This document shows, in pieces, positions 55,439 to 64,000 of a DNA stretch of 64,000 nucleotides. The stretch comes from Prorocentrum cordatum. Taxonomy: Eukaryota; Sar; Dinophyceae; Prorocentrales; Prorocentraceae. The stretch spans positions 482,768 to 546,767 of the forward strand of contig CAUYUJ010001381.1 of assembly GCA_963575745.1 (NCBI GenBank), read 5' to 3'. Both the position numbers and the translations under genes were made by a program. Within the stretch, counting starts at the first letter, position 1; every line of letters starts with the position of its first letter. The notes under the pieces were generated by a model that searched no databases, was not told where the DNA came from, and saw nothing but the letters and a program-made list of their open reading frames with translations.

Positions 55439-56930
55439 GTCATGCGACGTCGAAGTCGCATCCGGGCGTTTTTGTCGCCCTCTCTGGGCGTCCGACAAGG
55501 CCCCTCGTGGCCACGGCTGGGTCCGCTTCGAGAATCTGCCCCAGGAGGCCCCGGCGGCGACGACGACGACGGCGACGGGCCCTCTCCACCTCCTCCTCCT
55601 CTCCTCCTCCTCCTCCTCCTCCTCCTTTTCTCTTTCACCCTCCTGCTCCCGATCTTCTCGTCTCTGCGAGGGGCAGAGCACTGGCTTGTGCGCTGTGCTA
55701 TGCCATGAACTTGTTATGTTATGTTGTAGTATGGTCTGCTATAGTCTGCTATGGTACGATGCGATGCTATGCCATTCTCTGCCATGCCATGCTATTATGA
55801 TGCAAATATGCTATCATATGGCACGGTCTGCTGCGCTACGGGGTTATACCATGCAAACAATGATATCGTATGTTATAGCATGGTCTGGTATGTTATTGTA
55901 TGCTGTGATGCTACAATAAGCATTGCGCTATTGCTATGGATGTTAATGAATGCTACAATGCATGCTACCATTATTGCTAGTGCGATGATATGCTTTGCGA
56001 AGCTTTGCTATGCGATGCTATGTGATGCTTTGCTATGCAACGCTTTGCTCTGTTATGCGATGCTTGCGATGCTTTGCCATGATGCCTGGAGTTGCCGCCC
56101 CGCCGCCCCGTCTATGGGCAGCGCAGGGAGGAAGAAGGAGGGGGGGGCGGAGGAGGGAAGAGGGCCCCGAGGGTCTTCGAGGGTTCCGCGGGTCTCCAAG
56201 CGGTCCGAGGGTGTCCAAAGATTTGCCTGGGGGGCCGGCTCGGTTCCAGCCTTTTCGGTTTGGGCGCCCGGGCCGGTTTCGCCTCGCCAGTTCGGTTCGA
56301 CGCGGCCGGTCCGGTTCTGACCGGTTCGGTTTGGAGTCCGGTTCGCGCGGTTCGGTTCGTTCGGCCGCCGGCTCCCGGTTGCCAGTTCGGTTCAGACCCT
56401 TCCTGTTACTCACTACTCACTACTCACTAATCACTACTCGCCACCCACTACTCACTACCCATCATTCACTACCCACTACTCATTACTCCCTACTCCCTAC
56501 TCCCTACTCACTACTCGCTACTCGCTACTCACTACTCAGTACTCAGTACTCGCCACTCACTACTCACTTATCAGTACACACTACTCATTATTTACTACTC
56601 ACTACTCCCCACTCCCTACTCCCTACTCCCGACTATCCACGCACTACCCACTACTCACTACCCAATACTCACTACTCACTACGCACTAGGTCACTACTCA
56701 CTACTCACCACTCCCTACTCCCAACTCCGCACTCCCTACACGAAGGGGGGAGAGGTCCGACCCCCCCCCCCTCTTTCCAGCGCCAAGGAGGGGAGGCCCC
56801 CCCCCCCCCCCCCCCCCCCTTCTCCTCCTTAAGAGGGCGAGGGGGTCCGGACCACCCCTCCCCTCCCCCCTCGTAGGGGTGTGTGGGGGGGGGTTCTGGG
56901 CCCCCCCCCCCTTTTTTAGTGTGTTCAGGG
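53928..56930. repeat. Right arm of the outer inverted duplication
   Basis: Reverse-complement counterpart of 35460-39793. Includes a small gene, CTC/GGA/GAC triplet tracts (54410-54480, 55200-55270, 55315-55440), GCTATGC repeats (55685-56080), GGTTCGG repeats (56260-56400), the TACTCACT array (56405-56745) and C-runs (56760-56915). Confidence 0.85.
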
Positions 56931-57254
56931 AGATCCACTGGCGCACTTTCTCTGTTTTGCATTTGCGCTCGCCACTGCGCGGAAGGCTGGCCGGTCGGCT
57001 GGGGGAATTGCTGCTGACGCGGCGATGCTTTTTGCTGTTGTGCCGCCCTTGCTTCCCCCAGCCCGTGCGGGCGCCGCTTCATCTCGACCTGTCTTGCTCT
57101 CTCCCCCCCCCCTCTCCCCTGGTGGGCGGCCGCTCTGGCGCAGGTTTGCGCCGGCTGCGGCTGTTTTCAGAACGGCGTCGCCGCGGCGAGCCTTTCGGCT
57201 TTCGCGATTTCGCCTCCTGAGGCACGAAGAAGCACTCGCGAAGCAGGTGCCGCA
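56931..57254. other. 5' region of the LINE, no gene recognised
   Basis: GC-rich DNA preceding the first LINE frame. The LINE's 5' end is not defined. Confidence 0.4.
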
Positions 57255-58382
57255 GTGGGACCTGCGCCGCCGCCGACGCCCGACCCCGCGGCGCTCCGTG
57301 GGCGGAGGCGGCCGACATGGGCATGTGGCAGGTGCGCTGCTAGTGCCAACTGGGCATCGCGGATCCGTTGTCAGTGCGGGAATGAAGCCCCCATGCGGAT
57401 CAAGAAGCAGGCCTGGGAAAAGCACGACAGCGCCCAGAGTGGCCGCGACAGCGGCGGCGGTTCCATGTCCAAGAAACAACGGAACGAGACCGCGAAGAAG
57501 CTTGCCGAGCTGGAGAAGATGCTGCGCTCGCACATCAGCACGGCACCGAGTCCGAGTGCAGCAACTGGGGCCGCGCCAAGTTCAGGGAAGGCGCCGACGC
57601 CAGCACCCTGGGCGACAGCTCCCCCAGCCCCCTCTGCTTCGGCCCAGCCGATTGCAGAAACGGGCGATGACAAGATCAAGCGCGAGAAGTTGGCGGCTCA
57701 GCTCAGTATGTATGAGAACGCTCTCAAGACGTTGCCAGGTACGGAGGATGACCCAATGCGCCTGGCCACTGCGTCGAAGATCAAGGATCTTCGTGGTCAA
57801 CAGAGAGCACTATGTGCACCCGATATTGCCTACCGCAGGTCGGCGCAGGATCTGAGCGAGGCCAAGCTGCAGAAGGACAAGCTGCAGAAGGATATTGACA
57901 CGAAGACGGCCCAGCTCACGGTGCTTCAGGAGCCCCTTGAGGCCAAGAAAGTGCAACTACAGGCCAAATTCGTGGAGACCACAGCGTTGGAAGCAGAACG
58001 CAAGCGTGCTGCTACCGCCATGGCTGAGAGCAAAGAGACTGACCCTGCTGAGACGATCCATGTTTTCGATCTTACCGCGGACGAGGTGAATGATGACGAG
58101 GCCGAACATTTTCTACAGTCCGCCCAGTGGACCTCCATCCTCACGGCGATCCTGGAGAAGCTCAAAGCCAACAACTTGAAGAATGATAAGGCAACTGCTG
58201 CAGGTGATGATGATCGGCAACCTGATGTTCCAATGCCTGGGACCCCTGATACTGCCAGGCGTTCCTTTGATGAGCTGAGTGAAGATAAACAGCGCCAAGT
58301 GTTCGAGCCCAGCAGAGGGGATGATTTCAGCAAGTTTGCAGGCTGTCTGCGACAGGTGGCCAAGAAACAAGGTACTTCCTGA
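57255..58382 (+). CDS. LINE ORF1-like protein: zinc ribbon and coiled coil
   Basis: A 375-codon frame (GTG at 57255 is only the first start-like codon; the frame is open further 5'). It has TWACGRCAASANWASRIRC, a W-x-C-x2-C...C-x-C zinc-binding pattern near residues 21-41. A basic segment, an Ala/Pro-rich linker and a long helical region (about 160-260, LQKDKLQKDIDTKTAQL) typical of a coiled coil follow. It ends at TGA 58380-58382, with the endonuclease frame starting just after. Likely the nucleic-acid-binding partner of the LINE. The zinc pattern recalls other dinoflagellate LINEs; that is memory, not a search. Confidence 0.6.
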   Translation: MGPAPPPTPDPAALRGRRRPTWACGRCAASANWASRIRCQCGNEAPMRIKKQAWEKHDSAQSGRDSGGGSMSKKQRNETAKKLAELEKMLRSHISTAPSPSAATGAAPSSGKAPTPAPWATAPPAPSASAQPIAETGDDKIKREKLAAQLSMYENALKTLPGTEDDPMRLATASKIKDLRGQQRALCAPDIAYRRSAQDLSEAKLQKDKLQKDIDTKTAQLTVLQEPLEAKKVQLQAKFVETTALEAERKRAATAMAESKETDPAETIHVFDLTADEVNDDEAEHFLQSAQWTSILTAILEKLKANNLKNDKATAAGDDDRQPDVPMPGTPDTARRSFDELSEDKQRQVFEPSRGDDFSKFAGCLRQVAKKQGTS

Positions 58383-58393
58383 CGAGAACCACA

Positions 58394-59623
58394 GTGCACG
58401 AAACAGGTGGGCACCGATCTGATTTTGTTCCTGTAAGAGTCACTGGACTAAGGCCAGGCCCTTGCCGTCGCCCACAGCGCACAGAACCCACCATCGGCGG
58501 TTTGTACACGTTCGAGTCACTAAATGAGGGTGGTGGCAAGGACACCATTCAAAGTAAAATATATCGGTCTCTGGTGCATGTGCTATTGTTACAAGAAATA
58601 GGTTACCATGATGATGATATTGAGTCCTTCTACACGTGGTGTTCGGTGCGGGGGTGGAAAGTCATGGCATTACCAGCGCGCGCTGGTCGTGGGCATGCAG
58701 TATCAGCAGGCGTAGCAGTGCTTGTTCGAAGTGATCTAGGGCTCCGTGCACCGCCAGACAATCCCACGCAGATTGTGCCTCGGCGTTGTCAGCATGTCGT
58801 AGTTGACCTGCCTGGCTGGCCTGCCATCCATGTGATAAATGCTTACCTCAAGGACTCCCTGGGACCAGGAGGCATCAACAGCGAGATATTATCGAAGATG
58901 GGAATGGTGTTCAATAGTGTGACGTCGCCCTGCGTTGCAGGTGCTGGCTGGAACATGCAGGGTGCAGAGCTTCAGGCGCCTGGTTTCCCTCGGCTGGCGT
59001 ATATCACCCTTGCAGTTCCGAAGCAGATCACCCTCAGAGCTGGCGCAGGGTCGACAACGACAGGCTACTTTGCGATGAATGACCAGATGCTTTGTGGTTT
59101 CCGCGGGGTCAAGGCCGATATGCGATGGAGTCGACGCCATCGCCGACTTGTGCCCATGCAGGTAGTGGGCAGCGGTAGGAAGATCAAGAATTTTATGCAC
59201 ATGGTCACGCCGCCGCTTCCAGTCGAGAAGGTCATTGGGCCAATGCGGGCTGAGGCAGATTGGCAAACACATGGCGCGCTGGCTCAAGCATGCGTTGGCA
59301 TGGCAAGCGACGGCTCCAGTGATGCGGCGGTGGCATGGACTCTAATGTCGCGAGTTCGGGCACGTTTCGCAGTCAGGGTCGCTCGAGAGGTTGCTCATGC
59401 AACTGGATGCGACCTTCCTGAGGCTGGTGCTTTCGGGAGGACACTTCATCCACGATGGGTTGGCGTTGAGTACTCTGAGCAGCCGACCCCCATGTTGAAG
59501 ACAGTTGCAGAAGGATGGCAGCGGATGGCTCATAGCTTGTTTACGATTATGCTGCTGTATCGCGGTACGGACCACATGGAGGCATGCTCTGAGGAGATCA
59601 CTACGTTTCTCACGATGCAGTAA
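58394..59623 (+). pseudogene. LINE endonuclease (EEP/APE type), catalytic Asp lost
   Basis: 409-codon frame. The apurinic-endonuclease-like signature is present: LLLQE (E68), then GVAVLVRSDLGL, the N-A-Y motif at 149-151, and VAGAGWNM at 181-188. EEP nucleases have Asp before W-N or F-N (GDxN); here it is Gly185 (codon GGC 58946-58948). The C-terminal third leads towards the RT. TAA at 59621-59623 ends the frame, but the same phase continues coherently into the RT (VRQARVEVGRIPMD). Role would be target-site nicking; probably inactive. Confidence 0.65.
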
Positions 59624-61105
59624 ATCGGGCAAGGCTTAAGTTTTCGGCTGGATTCCACGGTCCGACAGGCCCGCGTGGAGGTGGGCAGGATCCCGATGGA
59701 TGTTGAAACGATAAGGCAGCTTACCGAGGATATTTCAGAGGATGTTGAGTGCGCCCAAAAGGCGATGCACAAGGATGCCAGTGAGACGTGGGCCGGCTGG
59801 TGTCTAGAAGCATAGGCCAAAGGGTCACGTACCCTGCATGCATTGACGAAAGCCAAAGCATTTCCAGTTCCTGCAGTTTCTCAAGGCAATGTAATCTCAG
59901 GCAGTCCGATTGAGGTTGTTCAGGGCGAAGTTGATGCGTGCCGAAAACTCTGGCGAGCTGCAGACAGACCACAGCTGGCTTGGGTACCAGATCGAAGCGC
60001 ATGCCCGAGGCTAACGCCATCAGAAATTCGGAAGGTGGCCAATACTTTCCCGAAAGGAACGGCGTCTTCCTTTGATCATTTTCACCCCCGCCACGCTCTG
60101 TTTCTTGGGGGTGCGGGTCTGGAAGTTCTAAGCTTGATCTGGGAGGCCTCGGAGGCGATCGGACTGCTGCCGAAACAGTTGCGCTGGATCCAGATGCCCA
60201 TGCTAGGCAAGCCCGCGGGAGGAAATCTGCTCATCAGATTGTACGCGGGCATGTATCGTATATGGCAGCGAGCGCGACGGTGGATGCTGCAGGGTATTTC
60301 TAACAGTTTTGATCGCTAGTACTGGGGCGCCTCCAAAGGGCGATCAGCTGTAGATTGCGCCTGGGTCCAGGCCACGCGCGCTGAAGCTGACCGCATGCAA
60401 AGTAAGCATTCCGTTCTGTGGGTGATCGACAGGTCCAAGTATAATGAGTCAATTCCTCTGCAGGAGCTCAAGTGGAAGTGTCTCCAACTAGGCGTACCCG
60501 CGTGCTGGCTCAAGCTGGTCTACAACGCATGGTGTGCGCCAAGAATTATTCGTCGTGGGCGGCGCCATGCTGTTGAACCATTGTATGCAAGGCATGGGCT
60601 GCCCGCTGTTGGCGGTTATGCAGATATTGTGATCAAGATTCATGCTGTGGCTGCCATTGACAGTTTCCTGGCTCGGTGCCCAGCAGTTGAGTTCCTCAAC
60701 TACATCGATGGCAGTGCAATTGGTGCTTCGTCCTCGGATGCTGACATAGCGAAGATCACTGCGATAGAGGCGATGGTCAATTTTCAGGAGATGTCTGAAC
60801 AGCTCAGCGCCAAGCTGAACTTTGACACGGAATCCCTCATTGCGTCCTCGAAGGAGAGTGGCCACTCCGTGTGCGAGAGGCTCGGCATCCAGCCATCGGC
60901 AGTGAAGGGCAGCGCCACGTACCTGGGCGTGGACGAGACAGCAGGGAGGCGCAGGTCAGCTCCAAGAGCCAGGCCTAAGCAACAGGGCAGGTTCGTAGCA
61001 GCACAGCTCAGACTAAGGAAAGTGAAACGGTTTCGCCGATTGTTCAGGGGATGTGATAAGGACGCCCCTTCTTTTCCAAGGTTTCCCGAGCTGGAGTTTC
61101 ACTGA
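59624..61105 (+). pseudogene. LINE reverse transcriptase, broken by stops, YIDG active site
   Basis: Same frame as the endonuclease, interrupted by TAA 59621, TAG 59813 and TAG 60317. Recognisable segments: FPKGTASSFDHFHPRHAL, MLGKPAGGNLLIRLYAGMYR, VLWVIDRSKYNES (first palm Asp), RHGLPAVGGYAD and LNYIDGSAIGA. The usual Y-I/V-D-D is YIDG (GGC at 60710-60712). The frame ends at TGA 61103-61105; another frame continues with FGVEVTGLSLDEWKAH, so an indel lies at about 61075-61095. Clearly non-functional as read. Confidence 0.7.
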
Positions 61106-61387
61106 GCAGTTTTGGAGTCGAAGTCACGGGTTTGAGTCTTGATGAATGGAAGGCCCACCAGCGGCTCCACTGCTGTGCTACTGCCCCTGCCCATGGAGGA
61201 GTGTCCATATTGGCGAAACTCGCCCTTGGGGGTGATCCGAGCTTTCGTTTAGCAGTGGCGCCAGCAGTACAATGGTGCCGGATGATTTGGTTTGCCACGA
61301 CTCAGCCAGATAGAGCACTAATAAGCCGCCGTTCGGAGTTACTTCGGCTGTGGGATCTGGCGAGGCTTCCTTGCGCGAACGGTACTC

Positions 61388-61867
61388 GTGCTCTCGAGGG
61401 TGGGCTGGCAGGTAGAGGGGCCCTTGGGGTGGAGAGACCACAATGGTCTGATGGTTCATGTGGACCAGACCCCCCCAGCGCTCCTTGTAGACCAGCTCGA
61501 AATCAGCGTTCAACGGTTCCATGAACTTGAACTGGCAAGTAAGTTAGGTTACCCCCCAGGGCACAGGGCCACCTTTGATCTGATTAGATCACGTTTGGGG
61601 GCCAAAAAGCTCGAGGCCTCAGTCGGGAAGCACAATTTTTGATCAAGAGCCGTGGATGCAACGGGGTCGTGGACCGAAGAGAGAGGTCGGTTGGCGGGTT
61701 ACGCGACGGACGGGGGGTGCTCTTGTGGAAGGGTCGACACGCTGCACCACAGACTATACACATGTACTAGGCAAGATGTGACTGATGCGCGCACCGAGGC
61801 AGAGGTGCCACCTGAGTTTATCCAAGCGGCTCTTGATGAGCCCATGCTTGAGATTTTTGCTCGCTGA
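61388..61867 (+). pseudogene. LINE C-terminal connector with zinc knuckle
   Basis: Frame returns to that of the RT. VGWQVEGPLGWRDHNGLMVH and GYPPGHRATFDLIRSRLGA are followed by TGA 61640-61642. Then GCSCGRVDTLHHRLYTC gives a C-x-C...H-x-x-x-x-x-C knuckle, typical of the region between RT and RNase H. TGA 61865-61867 precedes the RNase H segment in the same frame. Confidence 0.6.
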
Positions 61868-62875
61868 ATTTTTGTGTACTCCGGGATCGGGCTGCCAAAA
61901 CCGAGTGCGTCGTCTGAGGTTGAGGTGTTGGGTGGCTCTGGCAGCCCGATCGATTTCGAGCCCGAAACTTTGGCTACCCTGTCCACGGATCCAATTTTGA
62001 GACTGGTCTCTGATGGTTCTTGTTCGAGGCCTCCCCTCCGTGCGCTCCAGCGAGCTGCGTGGGCGGCCGGGGTGCTAGCAGCGAGTGATCAGAACTCTGA
62101 TCCAGTGGCAGTCATGCGTGGAGTAGTCCACGGTACTTTTCCACAGACCCCAGCGATGTCCGAACATGTGGCAATCGCGCTGCGCGGTCAGATAGCGAAT
62201 AGACCAACGTTGCTAGCAGCAGATTGTCTCGCTGCGATCAGAGTGTTGCAGCAGCATGTTGATTGTCAGGTAGCAGCGAGCAGTGAGTCTGCAGGCGTCC
62301 GTTTGTTTGCTCAGTCTTTGGAAGGCACGCAGTTTGTACAGCAGGTACGACACGTCAAAGCGCACCGTTCTCAAGAGGAGATTCAAGCCCTCAGTGCAGA
62401 AGAAAAGGAGTTTGCTGCAGGAATTGCTCTGGTTGACTACTACGCAAAAAAGGCGGTGGACTTGCATGAGCAAGCAAGTCCTGCATTCCTTCAGTGTCTC
62501 GACCTCGCGGAAGTCAGAGCTATGAACTTCTGTAAGCTTGCAGGTCACATTCTCCCATTGTTCGACGTGTCTCCGACATGGCTCAGGAACGCCGCCCGCC
62601 GCAGGAACAATCGAGTGCGCCAGGACTGGCACGATTGGGAAGCTTTTCCTGAAATAGGCATGCGATGTCGGCGGTGTCTGATGCTGGGAGGAGATGATCA
62701 GTCGAAGCTAAGTCTCAATGATTGTAAAGGAGTCCCCACCAGCATTCAGCGTCTTCTCACGGACCCCATGGGTCACCTCGTCGCGGCGGCTGGCCTGCAG
62801 CTCGATGGCCCTCGTTCTGAGGTGCTTGGAGCTAAGGTTCATGAGTTCATGAGAAGCGGTGCTGGATCTGTTTAA
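61868..62875 (+). CDS. LINE RNase H domain (catalytic residues kept)
   Basis: The open frame (ORF start at 61874) ends at TAA 62873-62875. RNase H acids are all present: D47 (LVSDGSC), E97 (MSEHVAIAL), D117 (AADCLAAI) and D188 (ALVDYYAK), with VRHVKAHRS at 158-166. The C-terminal 130 residues are hydrophilic, with a DWHDWEAFPEIGMRCRRCLM segment. It follows the LINE RT and knuckle in phase. Intact by itself but has no functional upstream polyprotein. Confidence 0.75.
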   Translation: MFVYSGIGLPKPSASSEVEVLGGSGSPIDFEPETLATLSTDPILRLVSDGSCSRPPLRALQRAAWAAGVLAASDQNSDPVAVMRGVVHGTFPQTPAMSEHVAIALRGQIANRPTLLAADCLAAIRVLQQHVDCQVAASSESAGVRLFAQSLEGTQFVQQVRHVKAHRSQEEIQALSAEEKEFAAGIALVDYYAKKAVDLHEQASPAFLQCLDLAEVRAMNFCKLAGHILPLFDVSPTWLRNAARRRNNRVRQDWHDWEAFPEIGMRCRRCLMLGGDDQSKLSLNDCKGVPTSIQRLLTDPMGHLVAAAGLQLDGPRSEVLGAKVHEFMRSGAGSV

Positions 62876-62883
62876 GATGCGGG

Positions 62884-63207
62884 GGCTGGTCTCAAGGTAG
62901 AGTAATTCAGTTAGCTATCCCCTGTTTAAAAGTTGGTGAGCGCCCCACTAAGAAAGGCCAGGAGGTTTTGAACCGATATGCCCAGGGTAAGCCGCCGAAC
63001 CGTCATGTTTGCGCGTTCCTGGGCCGTGGGGCGGTCATTCCTCGGTACCCTGTTTCGGTTTTGGAGCAGGCCCCCTCGGAGTCGGTCCCTGGCTTTACGG
63101 TGGTTCCTCGTGCGTTCTCGACTTCTGGGGATGCGCCGATGTTTGAACAGCGAATGGCTGCACTTCTCCAGCGAATTCGAGAGAAGGAAGCCCGACATTC
63201 TGGCTAG
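62884..63207 (+). CDS. Short open frame after the LINE, unrecognised
   Basis: Open from about 62884 to TAG 63205-63207. Non-repetitive protein: GERPTKKGQEVLNRYAQGKP, HVCAFLGRGAVIPRYPVS, PMFEQRMAALLQRIREKEAR. Could be an exon (3' splice-like TTTAAAAG near 62931) or part of the LINE's 3' end. Family unknown. Confidence 0.3.
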   Translation, partial: GWSQGRVIQLAIPCLKVGERPTKKGQEVLNRYAQGKPPNRHVCAFLGRGAVIPRYPVSVLEQAPSESVPGFTVVPRAFSTSGDAPMFEQRMAALLQRIREKEARHSG

Positions 63208-64000
63208 TGTAACTGATGCTGTCAGGACCTTAGTTCTGTGCACTTCCCTTTTTGGGCATTCCATTCCATTCCATCCCCCTGTTAGACCCGATTGGGGCTC
63301 CAGAGGGTTTTCTTGAGGATCGAGGCGCGTTGCGCAGCCCTCCATCCTCTGCGACGGCACGTACTTGGAGCACCAACGGTGTGTCTGGGAGGATTCGGGA
63401 AGGTAGTTTCATTTGCAGGGAAAGGGGTCTTCCAGGGGACTCGCCGCCGACATTGCAGTTGGCCCTTGCCAAGCGCGAGCAGAGTCGCCGCCGCCCCGCG
63501 GCGGGGCTCGCGGGGCAGCATTATTGGGCGACGACGGCGACCCGAGGAGTTCGCTAGCAGCGGTTTGAATTGTGCGCCCGTGCCTTTCTGCTTGCGTTTA
63601 GCTGGGGCGTTTTTTTTGTTGCGGGGGGGGCGCGGCGCCGTGGCCTAGGGGCGCTCTGCTCGCGCGCCGGCGCGCTGCAGGTTCAGCGCGTTGAGCAGCA
63701 GGAGGGGGGGCTCGAGCAGAACGGGAAGGCCGGCGCGGAAGAGGGCGAGGAGACTCGAAGGCGCGTGCGGAACCGATTCCAGCGCATGCGGACGTTCGAC
63801 GGCGTGCCCTATTTATTGGAGTTAGGGGCGCGGAGGTGAGGCGAGTGAGAGTGCGGGGCAGGTTTGTCGGGCATTAGCGGATTGCTGGGCCGGCGTCTTT
63901 CGCGCCCAGACTGTGGGCGGGGAGTTGTGGCCAGAAATGTTGCGGCACTTTCAGTGGGCGAGTAATCTCTCGCCCGAGCTCCCGCCATAATCGCGCCTCA
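63208..64000. other. No gene recognised
   Basis: GC-rich DNA with short overlapping frames; a G-rich patch near 63705. A 63570-63839 frame has a Glu/Arg-rich stretch but no domain. Confidence 0.4.

Overview
This window looks like nuclear DNA of a dinoflagellate. The strongest organism clue is a near-complete relict of the dinoflagellate spliced leader on the minus strand at 34892-34912 (19 of 21 core bases), 54 bases upstream of an intronless gene. Supporting clues are remains of Copia and LINE retroelements whose protein signatures I associate with dinoflagellates (from memory, not searched), GC-rich sequence that is mostly repeats, and very few genes. No rRNA, tRNA or CRISPR array was recognised. 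Layout: 1-0.8 kb, 3' end of a Copia-type Pol (RNase H). 1-12.5 kb, GC-rich low-complexity DNA dominated by an imperfect tandem array of units carrying short hairpins whose loop (CTTCA) stays constant while the stems co-vary. One candidate unknown exon lies at 6.8-7.2 kb. 12.5-25 kb, interspersed repeats, microsatellites and minisatellites with decayed retroelement pieces (18.2-19.3 kb and 20.5-21.1 kb) and unidentified fragments at 23.8-24.8 kb. The most unusual locus is 25.3-35 kb, on the minus strand. A very large replicase-like gene combines a D5-type SF3 helicase, a family-A-like polymerase region, a possible papain-like protease, a C2H2 finger and a DDE-transposase-like region in one frame. 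Its P-loop codon is split by a 1126-bp intron built of a 9-bp satellite; splicing with consensus GT/AG restores the Walker A motif in phase. One in-frame TGA interrupts the upstream exon. Hairpin-bearing repeats flank the locus: one copy downstream and five tandem 192-bp copies upstream. Next to it is an unidentified 376-codon gene with the spliced-leader relict, bordered by shuffled fragments of the big gene. 35.5-57 kb is a nested fold-back region. Outer inverted arms (about 35.5-39.8 and 53.9-56.9 kb) each carry a copy of a small coiled-coil-type gene. Inside are three copies of a GAC/GTC-rich element (E) and two opposite-facing copies of a 2-kb element (F), each apparently inserted into a copy of E. 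A perfect 110-bp palindrome sits near the centre (46893-47002). 57.2-62.9 kb is a near full-length but dead LINE: ORF1-like zinc-ribbon/coiled-coil protein, EEP endonuclease, reverse transcriptase, zinc knuckle and RNase H. It has several in-frame stops, frameshifts and two lost catalytic aspartates. The last 1.1 kb has one short unidentified open frame. How the parts relate: nearly all recognisable coding sequence is mobile-element derived. Only the replicase-like gene and its neighbour look close to intact. Boundaries of repeat families were judged by eye and may be off by tens of bases.
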